Source of the DNA: OCS116 sp051531935
Lineage (GTDB): Bacteria > Pseudomonadota > Alphaproteobacteria > Rhizobiales > OSC116
Assembly (NCBI GenBank): GCA_051531935.1
Contig: JAOPTR010000016.1
Span: 1-64,000 of the forward strand
DNA length: 64,000 bases
Direction of reading: 5' to 3'
Made by a program: the position numbers and the translations under genes. Below are positions 43,308 to 51,406 of the stretch, piece after piece; positions within the stretch are counted from its first letter, which is position 1; each line of letters begins with the position of its first letter. The notes under the pieces are model-generated. The model was not told the origin of the DNA. It saw only the letters and a list, made by a program, of their open reading frames with translations, and searched no databases.

Positions 43308-44390
43308 TTAGTTTGATGTGTGATTTAATAAATGAAGGCGACGTTGTTTTGCATTCTTAACCCAATTAGGGTTCTCATGTGCAAGCTTTGGGTTGTTGAG
43401 TTTTGGGGTGCCGCGTTGATGTTCAAATACATCTAAATTCGGCGCTGGAGTGAGCATAATTTTCATCATAAATCGTAGGGCGCCGAACGTAGATACCAGT
43501 GATACATTTGGTGCAATTAACTGCGGGTTGTCATAATGCCTACGTACAGTTTGTTCAAAACTCTCTGCGCCCTCGCCCGTCACTTGCTCTATATGATCCG
43601 TTGCGCCACCAATCGCAAATGTATCTGCGGCTAACTCTTGCGCATAATAACGTAGATTGGCGGAATCAAATTCTGGAAACCCCTGCGCTTTGGCGGCCTT
43701 TGCCATCATTTTAAAGGGCACATCGCGATAGGTGACTTTGCGGCCAACCACATCACCAATTACGCTTGCAATCTCATCTGGTGTCAGCAATTTGGGGCCT
43801 GTTGGTCGGTATGAATTGCCAATATGAGAAGATGGATCATCCAATATTCCCACCACCAAGCGTGCAATGTCTTTTGCTGAAACTGGCGCATTGCGGCCTG
43901 TGCCGTACGGTAGGGGCAATAGGCCGAGTTTGGCGGTTATTGGCAAAGTCAGTAAATAAGCAAATGCAAAAACACCAGGGTTTACGTGAACTAAATCTAC
44001 TGTTGGCATCCATCTCGCGATATTATTAGCAATCCAATGCTCGCGAGACAAATTTGAAGGGTGGCTCTCGTGTGGATTCCAACCACTCAAAAGCACCATG
44101 GTTTCTAGCTTCGCTTCCTCTGCGGCAAGGCAAAATAGCATAACATTTTGCAGTAAGTTTTGCGCAAATGGAGGGCAGTGATATGCGCGTTGCACATCTA
44201 CTAATGCGGCTTGCAAGTCTCTAAAATCAAATAAATTGCCAACAAATATCTCCGCACCTAGTGCGGCAAGAGCCTTTGCGCGGGCATCATCGGTGCGGAC
44301 GAAAGCACGAACTTTATAACCTTTCTCTAACAATTGCCGCACGGTTTCACTGCCTGTTCGGCCAGACGCTGATGTTACTAAAATTCTCAT
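43308..44390 (-). CDS. NmrA-like NAD(P)-binding protein
   Basis: A 360-residue Rossmann-fold protein beginning MRILVTSASGRTGSETVRQLLEKG, with the modified GxxGxxG (SASGRTG) of NmrA-like proteins. GRNAPVSAKDIARLVVGILDD is the typical C-terminal half. Probably a redox sensor or quinone/aldehyde reductase. It is divergent from a TetR regulator over a region with nested dyads, so TetR control is likely. Confidence 0.85.
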   Translation of the reverse strand: MRILVTSASGRTGSETVRQLLEKGYKVRAFVRTDDARAKALAALGAEIFVGNLFDFRDLQAALVDVQRAYHCPPFAQNLLQNVMLFCLAAEEAKLETMVLLSGWNPHESHPSNLSREHWIANNIARWMPTVDLVHVNPGVFAFAYLLTLPITAKLGLLPLPYGTGRNAPVSAKDIARLVVGILDDPSSHIGNSYRPTGPKLLTPDEIASVIGDVVGRKVTYRDVPFKMMAKAAKAQGFPEFDSANLRYYAQELAADTFAIGGATDHIEQVTGEGAESFEQTVRRHYDNPQLIAPNVSLVSTFGALRFMMKIMLTPAPNLDVFEHQRGTPKLNNPKLAHENPNWVKNAKQRRLHLLNHTSN

Positions 44391-44406
44391 TTTATTCCCA
44401 TTTCTA

Positions 44407-44456
44407 TTTAGATTATTATTGTCATCTATAATTTAAGATGATATACATAATCTAAA
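44407..44456. promoter_or_regulatory. Nested dyads in the TetR/NmrA divergent promoter
   Basis: Outer arms tttagattat (44407-44416) and ataatctaaa (44447-44456) and inner arms tcatct (44422-44427) and agatga (44436-44441) share one centre at about 44431.5. This is a good candidate TetR operator, possibly binding two dimers, between genes starting at 44390 and 44486. Confidence 0.7.
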
Positions 44457-44485
44457 TTGTCAAGTCCAGCAAGCGGGAAAATTTT

Positions 44486-45064
44486 ATGGCCAGAGTTTCC
44501 AATGAAGAAAAAGCAAAAACCCATGAAAAAATCATCAACACTGCATCTAAGATGTTTCGCAAAAATGGAATAGAAGCTACGGGTGTGGCGGACATTATGA
44601 AGACATTAAATTTGACACATGGTGGTTTTTATAGGCATTTCGCCTCTAAAAACGCCTTAGTGATTGAAGCCATTGAGCGCGCAATAACTGAGTCATTAGC
44701 CGAACTAATTTCTGCAAAAAATAGAAATGAAAGAGATAAGAAAGCAGCAATTGAGGTATATATAGATAAATATTTATCTGATGAACACATTGAAAATGCT
44801 GCAAATGGTTGCCCATTGGCGGCATTGGGTACAGAAGCGCCACATATGTCACCCGAAATTTTTGAAACATTTACCAATGGCACAAACAAAGCCATCGAAG
44901 CAATTTCAAATGCCTTGCCCATAAATAGAAAAATGCAGGATGCCACATCAATTATGTCTACTCTTATTGGAAGTGTCATTTTAGCTCGTATGGCACATAA
45001 CAAGACTCAGCAAAAAGAGATTTTATCAATCGCAAAAAAATCCTTATTTTCTTTAGCCAATTAA
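44486..45064 (+). CDS. TetR-family regulator
   Basis: A 192-residue TetR protein with the N-terminal HTH (MFRKNGIEATGVADIMKTLNLTHGGFYRHFASKNALV) and a C-terminal domain of the TetR_C type found in NemR/AcrR relatives (NGCPLAALGTEAPHMSPEI). The Cys in NGCPLAALG is a candidate electrophile sensor, since NemR-like regulators respond through cysteines. Divergent from the NmrA-like gene, which it likely represses. Confidence 0.9.
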   Translation: MARVSNEEKAKTHEKIINTASKMFRKNGIEATGVADIMKTLNLTHGGFYRHFASKNALVIEAIERAITESLAELISAKNRNERDKKAAIEVYIDKYLSDEHIENAANGCPLAALGTEAPHMSPEIFETFTNGTNKAIEAISNALPINRKMQDATSIMSTLIGSVILARMAHNKTQQKEILSIAKKSLFSLAN

Positions 45065-45106
45065 AAATCGAATACGATTATAAAAATTCCTAATGACAAT
45101 TAATAA

Positions 45107-45228
45107 AGCCGCCTAACCATTTTGCTTAAGCGACCTCTCGGCGGAGAATTTTTCGTCATTATTTTGTTAACTCTTCGGTTAATTTCGCATTATCTGACAA
45201 ATCCCCTGCCCCAGACTTGATATACGTG
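45107..45228 (-). pseudogene. Copy of the 3' end and terminator of the ParB-like gene
   Basis: The minus strand ends in KSGAGDLSDNAKLTEELTK and a stop at 45159, versus KSGAGDLSDNAKLAEELTK at the end of the gene at 46956-48665. The downstream terminator is duplicated as well (gccgcctaacc...cgacctctcggcggag). Only about 23 codons plus the terminator remain. Confidence 0.85.
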
Positions 45229-45242
45229 AAGTGCTTAACTAA

Positions 45243-45341
45243 TTGAGCGCATTGTCAGTAAAATGGAATATGGCTGAACCAGACGAAGTAAACACTGGGC
45301 GCGGAAACACCGAATTTGTTCAAACGTCCGAAGTCTCCTGA
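45243..45341 (+). pseudogene. C-terminal relic of an HxlR-type regulator
   Basis: The plus strand reads LSALSVKWNMAEPDEVNTG and ends in TGA at 45339. It resembles LSDLSFKWKMAEPCMQSSD at the end of the HxlR protein at 42304-42681. There is no start or DNA-binding part. It directly abuts the ParB-tail relic, so two unrelated gene ends were joined here. Confidence 0.6.
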
Positions 45342-45369
45342 TTTTTTAGATAATTAACTATCTAAAAAA
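45342..45369. terminator. AT-rich bidirectional stem-loop
   Basis: ttttttagata (45342-45352) and tatctaaaaaa (45359-45369) form an 11-bp stem with a 6-nt loop and U-rich flanks on both strands. It may terminate from either side. It lies between the HxlR relic and the SnoaL-like gene. Confidence 0.5.
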
Positions 45370-45426
45370 AATGCCACCCAACTAACTTAATTGGGCTACA
45401 TCTTCATATGACCTCATGTTGTAATG

Positions 45427-45900
45427 TTATTTGTTTAACAACATACTACCGTGCGGGTTGTCAATCACCATCAACCACTCGCCATTTGACTGCTTACGCA
45501 ATACGGCTACTGACAGGCCGCTTTGCTCAATCACTTGTCCATCTGGAGTTTTACCAGCCATATTCCAAGGAGAAATATGCAAAGCTGTATCGCCAGCAAC
45601 AAACACCTGATGCCCGTCATATGTAAACTCTGGGTTCATCATAAAGGCACCTTGGAACATTTGCTTGATAGTGTCGCTATCAGTTATTGCTGCATTCGGT
45701 TCAAACACGATTGCGGCCGTTTCTTCATAGCTATTCATCACATCGTCAATTTTTTTATTTTGAAATGCTGATGTCATATTCTCAATAACGGCCAGTACTT
45801 TTTGTTCTTCTGTCATAGTTTTGCTTTCTTCTGAAGTTGCGATTGTGGTCATCATTATGCTGCTCACAATCAGGGGTAAAAAATATTTTGAAATCTTCAT
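45427..45900 (-). CDS. Exported SnoaL/DUF4440-like (NTF2-fold) protein
   Basis: A 157-residue protein with an N-terminal signal peptide (KYFLPLIVSSIMMTTIATSEE) and an NTF2-like domain (VLAVIENMTSAFQNKKIDDVMNSYEETAAIVFEP, then LSVAVLRKQSNGEWLMVIDNPHG). Such proteins bind or isomerise small molecules; function open. It follows the ECF sigma gene on the same strand (85-bp gap) and may be in its regulon. Confidence 0.82.
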   Translation of the reverse strand: MKISKYFLPLIVSSIMMTTIATSEESKTMTEEQKVLAVIENMTSAFQNKKIDDVMNSYEETAAIVFEPNAAITDSDTIKQMFQGAFMMNPEFTYDGHQVFVAGDTALHISPWNMAGKTPDGQVIEQSGLSVAVLRKQSNGEWLMVIDNPHGSMLLNK

Positions 45901-45985
45901 CTTGGTTCTTTCTGGTTTTGAAAATTGCGCAAAGGAAAACCTCCCATTTAAAGGATAAAAACGAAAAGCTGTCTTTTGCAGGTAG

Positions 45986-46795
45986 TTAAGCGCTTATTTC
46001 TATAAGATCTGAAATTTTAACGCTTAAATTCGGTGGGCATTTGGGTTTCGGCATCGAGATTTGAAGTTTTAGAGTTTTGAGATTACTCTCTAGCTTCCTG
46101 ACTTTTGCCAGAACTTCAGTATAACTTTCTGCGCCTTCAACCGTATGTCGATTATTGCGAAGATCAACCCGATCACATGCAAGTGCCGCAGGCAATCTTT
46201 TTGGGCAACTGCATTTTGCATTTGAGTTCACTATGCCACAGCTGCTAGAGGTAAATTCAACCACTTTGCTGCGCGCACGAGACAATCGTTTGCGGTAATT
46301 TTGTGGAGAAATTTCCATAATATTAGCGGCTTCAACATGCTCAAACTCTAGAATGTCACCTAAGATATAAGCAATGCGATGGTTTAAATCTAGGCACAGC
46401 AACATTGCCATTGTGCAAGAAATTCGTAATTCATTGAGCAAAACAAGGTCATCGGCGGCGGGTGCTTCATCCACCAATCCGTTCTCCAAATCGGCCTTAA
46501 ACATATCGAAGCTCAAGCCTTGCTCACGTGCTTTTACTTTTTTAGCATTTAACAAATAGTTGGTTGCCACTCTATATAGCCACGTATTAAACAGGCTTTC
46601 GCCTTTAAATGTCGATAATTTCGTAATGATGAGTATCAAAATTTCTTGAGTGGCATCATAAGCATCTTCTGGGTTTACTAACATGCGTGTCGCCAAATTA
46701 TAGACACGGTCTTGCACTAAAAAGACGAGCTTTTCTAAAGCTTGCTTGCTGCCATTTTTGGCTTCGATTGCCAAATCATCAATATCTTGGTTCAT
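45986..46795 (-). CDS. ECF-type RNA polymerase sigma factor with Cys-rich extension
   Basis: A 269-residue sigma factor. Region 2 is VYNLATRMLVNPEDAYDATQEILILIITKL with FNTWLYRVATNYLLN, and region 4 is LEFEHVEAANIMEISPQNYRKRLSRARSKV. A C-terminal extension carries CGIVNSNAKCSCPKR, then a helical tail; this Cys pattern is shared by a known ECF group and may bind zinc or sense redox state. No anti-sigma gene is adjacent. Confidence 0.88.
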   Translation of the reverse strand: MNQDIDDLAIEAKNGSKQALEKLVFLVQDRVYNLATRMLVNPEDAYDATQEILILIITKLSTFKGESLFNTWLYRVATNYLLNAKKVKAREQGLSFDMFKADLENGLVDEAPAADDLVLLNELRISCTMAMLLCLDLNHRIAYILGDILEFEHVEAANIMEISPQNYRKRLSRARSKVVEFTSSSCGIVNSNAKCSCPKRLPAALACDRVDLRNNRHTVEGAESYTEVLAKVRKLESNLKTLKLQISMPKPKCPPNLSVKISDLIEISA

Positions 46796-46902
46796 TAAAT
46801 ATCCAATATGTTATGTCCTATAATATATTAGACAATCCGAGCGATCAATGTGTGACAGATATTTTTATGAAATATCAAGATTCTTCAAACTAATAATTCA
46901 AA

Positions 46903-46945
46903 AAGCCGCCTAACCGTAATGGTTAAGCGACCTCTCGGCGGAGAA
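46903..46945 (-). terminator. Rho-independent terminator of the ParB-like gene
   Basis: On the minus strand ccgcc...ttaacc-attac-ggtta-ggcgg, followed by ctttttg, forms a two-tier stem. It is duplicated with the gene tail at 45107-45150. Confidence 0.75.
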
Positions 46946-46955
46946 CTTTTGTTAT

Positions 46956-48665
46956 TTATTTTGTTAATTCTTCGGCTAATTTCGCATTGTCTGACAAATC
47001 CCCTGCCCCAGATTTGGTATAGGCTTCGAATGGGAATTTCATATAATTGGGCATCCAATCAAGCACCCGTTCGCGACCTGTGCCAGTCAAATAATCATCG
47101 ATTATTTTCTTCTGTATTTTAGCTGTTGATGTGACATTACCGTCCGCAACTTCTTTACCACCTACATCAGCAACCATTGCATTGATTGCATTTTTGTCGC
47201 GAATAAGGTCAAAGAAATGCCCTTCAGGTTGCCAGAATTCCCACATATTAACTTTGAGCTCATTGCCTAAAACCTCGGTCATTGAAGTGTTTGATTCCAT
47301 TGTTTCAGCCATGACGAAAGTCATAATACGCAAAACATCTTCGTCAGAAAGCGATTGCAGAGTCATAAACACATCGATAGCTTCAAATGAATAATTGTTG
47401 GTACAAGTTTCTAAATCTCCATCAGTCGGCCAATTCAACAATTTAAAAACTTCGTCACGTTCTTTGAAAAAAGATTTTTGAGCAATTGATTCATTAATGC
47501 TTTGGCTTATTTCATTTTTATCCGCGCGTTGAGGATTTGGATTCACTTTCCAATGAAATGCACCACAAATGGCATGAGCAACCATGAGACGCAGGGCGAC
47601 ATTAGGACGTTTAAACATTGAAACCCTAACCGCATTGTGACGATGTAAAGCAACATAATTTTGTGCGGCTTTAGTGAGTTCAGGCTTGCTCACTGGTTCA
47701 ATGTTTTTGTCTTTATTCAGTAACCTTTTTTCTCTGCGGTTAAATTCTTCTGTTGTAATGTACCCCTTGTATTCGGTCACTTCACCAGATTTACGAACTT
47801 CAATATAGACTCTACCACCACTAGTTTTAAGTGTTTTGGCGTGTTCCCACTCACAAAACTGGTCGCCAGTTTCCATAATTACAACATCGTCCCAACCTTC
47901 TTTGATATGCTTTTCGCGCATTTCAACGATATAATGGTTTTGCAAACCCCAGAAGTTTTTTGAATTTGTAAAATAACCTTCTTCGCCAAACAGGTCGGTA
48001 ACAATTTGACCTTTATATTCTTCAATAGGGAATAACGCAGTCGATAATTTTAATTCGTCATCAAACAGCCATTGTTTTAGCTGCCAAGTATGCGGTTCAT
48101 CATTGTTTTTCTTTAGTTTGAGCCATTCCTTCTGCTGTTTTACACTAGCAAGTGTTAGCAAACGGATGGTTTCCATTTCTATTTCTTCGGCTTGAAACAA
48201 CTTTCTAATGGCGGGGGTAAGATCACCCAATGCAAGCGACCTCTTGACCATAATTTCTGTCACTCCAAAAGTTTCGGCAATATCGGCAACCGTTTTGCCC
48301 TGCTCTACAAGCTTTGTAAAAGTTTCAAAGCGGCTCATTAAATCAGGGTCAAGCCGCGCAACATTTTCAATAAGAGAAGCTTCTAATGCTGCTGCATCAT
48401 CACCTGCGGCCATGATTGTGCATGGCACATCTCCAAAATTTTTGTCACTTTTATCGTTTTTAGAAATTTCCATAAGGGAAAAATAACGCCTCCGACCTGC
48501 TACAATTTCAAAACCTTCGCCATTTTTACGAACCAGTAACGGCTGTTGAATGCCAAGCTTTTGAATGCTTGGCATAATGTCGGATACATCTGGGGCTTTC
48601 TCGCCATGACGCATATTTTGAGTTGAGATTGATAGTTTATCTAAAGGTATATGTGCAAGTTCCAT
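46956..48665 (-). CDS. ParB/RepB-like nuclease-domain protein of the mobile element
   Basis: A 569-residue protein from ATG 48665 (MELAHIPLDKLSISTQNMRHG), which has an ggag ribosome binding site; longer frames run into ardA. The ParB N-domain is clear (GIQQPLLVRKNGEGFEIVAGRRRYFSL) with a KorB-like HTH (TVADIAETFGVTEIMVKRSLALGDL). The long C-terminal part is typical of ParB proteins from conjugative elements rather than chromosomal partition proteins. No ParA partner is seen. It lies 46 bp after ardA on the same strand. Confidence 0.88.
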   Translation of the reverse strand: MELAHIPLDKLSISTQNMRHGEKAPDVSDIMPSIQKLGIQQPLLVRKNGEGFEIVAGRRRYFSLMEISKNDKSDKNFGDVPCTIMAAGDDAAALEASLIENVARLDPDLMSRFETFTKLVEQGKTVADIAETFGVTEIMVKRSLALGDLTPAIRKLFQAEEIEMETIRLLTLASVKQQKEWLKLKKNNDEPHTWQLKQWLFDDELKLSTALFPIEEYKGQIVTDLFGEEGYFTNSKNFWGLQNHYIVEMREKHIKEGWDDVVIMETGDQFCEWEHAKTLKTSGGRVYIEVRKSGEVTEYKGYITTEEFNRREKRLLNKDKNIEPVSKPELTKAAQNYVALHRHNAVRVSMFKRPNVALRLMVAHAICGAFHWKVNPNPQRADKNEISQSINESIAQKSFFKERDEVFKLLNWPTDGDLETCTNNYSFEAIDVFMTLQSLSDEDVLRIMTFVMAETMESNTSMTEVLGNELKVNMWEFWQPEGHFFDLIRDKNAINAMVADVGGKEVADGNVTSTAKIQKKIIDDYLTGTGRERVLDWMPNYMKFPFEAYTKSGAGDLSDNAKLAEELTK

Positions 48666-48711
48666 AATTTTCTCCGTCAAGGTTAGGTTTAGTTTTTTGA
48701 ATGTTGGTGAT

Positions 48712-49254
48712 TTAGTGCGACCAGAAAATGTGAATTTCATCATGTGAAATTTTAATGGAAAAAATATCTCCGCTCATTTCCATGTCTTTCGCCATGCTTT
48801 CATAGTCAATATAGATAGCTAAATTTTGAGGTACTTCTATTGAACTCTCTGTTAGCTCTTCGGCAAAATCAGCTAGGCTTTTATATTCCCCTGCATGATT
48901 TTCAAATGCTGTTGCAGCATCTTCTAAATTGTCACCAAAATTAGAAAGGACTGCACCGCCTAATTCGCCATGCTCGGCAATAAAGGCTGCATAATTTACA
49001 ATATCTTCTATGCCTGTATATTCACCAATGCTTACGCCTTCAAAACCTTCAAAGTCGTGTATTGCCCATTCTTCGGCATCTTCTTCTGGTGACTTTTTCA
49101 GCATTTCCGAAATCTCTTGATTGATTTCATCTTCGGTTTGAGTTGCGTCAATCCATTTGCCGTGAAGACAGCTATTATTATATGCGGCCAAACAGGCAAC
49201 ATAAATTGAAGGGGTAACAGTTATATTTGTGAGTTTTTTAGTTTGCGTTTGCAT
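48712..49254 (-). CDS. ardA: ArdA antirestriction protein
   Basis: A 180-residue ArdA-family DNA mimic, markedly acidic throughout (EDEINQEISEMLKKSPEEDAEEW, IHDFEGFEGVSIGEYTGIEDI). The first domain starts SIYVACLAAYNNSCLHGKWIDA and the third region contains YESMAKDMEMSGDIF. ArdA inhibits type I restriction enzymes by mimicking bent DNA, protecting incoming plasmid DNA. A 177-bp palindrome lies immediately upstream, which suggests expression from single-stranded DNA on entry. Confidence 0.94.
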   Translation of the reverse strand: MQTQTKKLTNITVTPSIYVACLAAYNNSCLHGKWIDATQTEDEINQEISEMLKKSPEEDAEEWAIHDFEGFEGVSIGEYTGIEDIVNYAAFIAEHGELGGAVLSNFGDNLEDAATAFENHAGEYKSLADFAEELTESSIEVPQNLAIYIDYESMAKDMEMSGDIFSIKISHDEIHIFWSH

Positions 49255-49279
49255 GTCTCATTCTCCGTTTCGCTTCACC

Positions 49280-49456
49280 GTTTTCCTCCCAAGGCTGGAA
49301 GGTGGTAAGAGGCTGACTAGCCCAGAGTGAGAGGGCTGAACGCAACTGTTTTGGTAGGAGAATTTTACCAACCTAGACGAATATATAGCCAAAATAGTTG
49401 CGTTCTGACCGCTCTGGGCTATCAAAGCCGTCCACCTTCTAGCCGACGAGGAAAAC
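49280..49456. repeat. Large multi-block palindrome directly upstream of ardA
   Basis: Four blocks pair in order: gttttcctc (49280-49288) with gaggaaaac (49448-49456), aaggtgg (49299-49305) with ccacctt (49432-49438), tagcccagag (49318-49327) with ctctgggcta (49412-49421), and aacgcaactgttttgg (49339-49354) with 49389-49404 (one mismatch). An inner ttggta/taccaa hairpin closes it. It ends 26 bp before the ardA ATG. The single strand would fold into a long branched rod. Confidence 0.88.
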
Positions 49457-49551
49457 AATTTTTAATGCCGTAGGCTTTAGCCTGCGCCGTTATTGCTTTG
49501 AAATCGTAGTTGGATAATTGAAATGAATATTTATAGAATTAGAAAAAAGAC

Positions 49552-49674
49552 AAAAAAAAAGACGATGCAAAAAGCACCGTCCTTTAAAATTTTCTCTAGA
49601 TACCAATCAAAAGGGAGGAGATTGGTGGTTTTAGGAACAAGAGGGAGGAAGTTCCTATAGATCCTAGAGTGATC
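49552..49674 (-). ncRNA. Small RNA with two anti-Shine-Dalgarno hairpin loops
   Basis: The minus strand carries aggaac-(ttcctccctctt)-gttcct, then accaatc-(tcctcccttt t)-gattggt, then gacggtgc-ttttt-gcatcgtc with nine T's (49552-49560), a strong terminator. Both loops share UCCUCCCU, complementary to ribosome binding sites. TATAAT at 49681-49686 (minus) would start a ~123-nt RNA near 49674. The design matches alphaproteobacterial CCUCCUCCC-loop RNAs (alpha-r14/NfeR1 and CcsR types). The rest of 49457-49911 shows no gene. Confidence 0.8.
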
Positions 49675-49911
49675 TGTTGAATTATATATAGTGGTTTATT
49701 TGATGATTTAAAGAGCTACCAGCATTTATAAGACATGCGCTAATTGCATAACGATAGAATGTAGACGAATATAAATTTGTCTTGGAAAAAGGATCGTCAC
49801 CTTTGGTCAAGACTGGATTGGCTTGCCAATTTGGGCTTGATGAGCAATTGATAGATTGTGAATAGAGCCTAGCTATTTCGAAGAAATAGTTTCCCCTGCG
49901 TCAACTTAAAG

Positions 49912-50704
49912 TCAAAAAAAATCAAATACACTTGTTTCTACAAACATATTTGCTTGGGCAATTAAGCGTCTAGTTTGCGCTCTTAAACTATCACTAATTG
50001 CGAACCATCTGTTGTCTACAACATTATCTCCATAAAGTTTTCTAGCTAAATCTTGTTGCGTAATCCCTTTGCTTATCAAATCATAAGCAAAAAGGATTTC
50101 TGGTTTTGCAAATTTTTGAGGCACTGTTATTACTATTTCATTCAATTTCCCGTTTTCGTCCAAAATGCCTTCAAGCTTTCGTATGGCTTCAACTTGTTCC
50201 AGAATTTTCATTGATGACGAAATTGATATTGTAAATTTTAGTGGCTTGTCCAATTCAATATCTTTATCAAAACTTAATTGAACAGTCCCAGAGTCATTTG
50301 ATAGCTTTAAAATCTTTTTTCCACCAAATGTTAGTGCAGAATATTGGGGAAATCCCAACATTGATAAATCGAGAGAATAACCTTCATTCATATTATTAGA
50401 CGTAAAAACTGTGCAATTTAGAACCAAAGATTTAACGGAATCTGCCCAATAAATAACAACGGATTCCGAGTCAAGTTTTGGATCAACGAAAAAACAACAA
50501 CCCAAACTGAGCAGCCGCCTCCGTTTCTTTTTGAGAATATGACTTGGAACTCGTATTGACAGTTTTTGATAACCGACAGTGTTTACGATAAGCTCTGATA
50601 TAAGCTTTATTTCGGCGCAAATATTCCCAGACCCATGCCTCTTTTGGCATGTTTCTCAGATATTCATAGCCAGCAAGAAATTGTATTTCAGCAACAAGAG
50701 TCAC
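49912..50704 (-). pseudogene. DUF6499/DUF2285 regulator split by a homopolymer frameshift
   Basis: The first frame (50483-50704, GTG start) has the DUF6499 pattern (YEYLRNMPKEAWVWEYLRRNKAYIRAYRKH). The second (49912-50505) has the DUF2285 C-terminus (FAYDLISKGITQQDLARKLYGDN, ending with SLRAQTRRLIAQA). They overlap at a run of six T's (minus strand) in AAQFGLLFF/VDPKLD. Removing one T restores one ~255-residue protein with the usual domain order. Such proteins are transcriptional regulators of conjugative elements. Could be a real lesion, phase variation or a base-calling error. Confidence 0.78.
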
Positions 50705-50751
50705 GTTAAATACTCAGTACTATAGCCCCGTCCACTGAAAACATGCGGAAT

Positions 50752-50787
50752 TTTGACGTTAACCATCCATCACGTAAAAACGTCAAA
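50752..50787. promoter_or_regulatory. Inverted repeat upstream of the DUF2285 regulator
   Basis: tttgacgtt (50752-50760) and aacgtcaaa (50779-50787) are perfect 9-bp arms 18 bp apart, 48 bp upstream of the GTG start at 50704. A candidate operator. Confidence 0.5.
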
Positions 50788-51406
50788 CGCGTTTAAGTAT
50801 TATATAAAATGTGAAATGGAAGTATTCGATACGACCAAGTCAATAAATTGACTAGGAGGTATTTGTATATTCAATTTTTCTGGTATGAAAATTGGGATTA
50901 TAGGTATTATAAAATAATTTAGTCATACGAAATTTCTCTTTGTAATTTAACAAGAAAAATCTTAAAGCCAAATTTTTGATCAAAATACTTTTATTCAAAT
51001 CTTGATCCAAAATGTCTATCCCAAACATTAAGAACATCTAGAGGTTGTACCCGAAAGATTAAAAGTGAATTAATAAATGGCTACCTTTATTCTCAATTAG
51101 AAACTAAATACTATTTATCTGTATTATGACGAATGCTCGGTTATTATAACAAGTTACAGTTAAATCAAATTTTCATTCGAATATGAAAACTAACAACAAA
51201 ACAATATTATACTATTTCTAATTTATTGAAAATCCCTCGCCATATATTTAATTTGAAATTCATTTTAACGATATATTAAACCTGTTCGTACACATTTAGA
51301 CGAGTTCTTAATGTTTGGGATAGATATTTTGAATTGAAAAAAGTGTAAGACACAATTTTGATTAAAATATGAATTTTGAGATTTTTTCTTAAACCCTAAG
51401 CAAAGA
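50788..51406. other. AT-rich intergenic region
   Basis: About 620 bp between the DUF2285 regulator and the chemoreceptor gene. No credible gene, tRNA or attachment repeat was seen. It may mark the edge of the conjugative element, since functions change from transfer to chemotaxis and catabolism here. The chemoreceptor promoter should lie within it. Confidence 0.4.

Noticed and set aside
46956..48665. Chromosomal ParB partition gene / replication origin
   Set aside because: No parA, no parS motif seen and a long element-type C-terminus; it fits a conjugative-element ParB instead.
50852..51037. 61-codon minus-strand frame upstream of the chemoreceptor gene
   Set aside because: Low-complexity AT-driven sequence with no start signal or recognisable fold.
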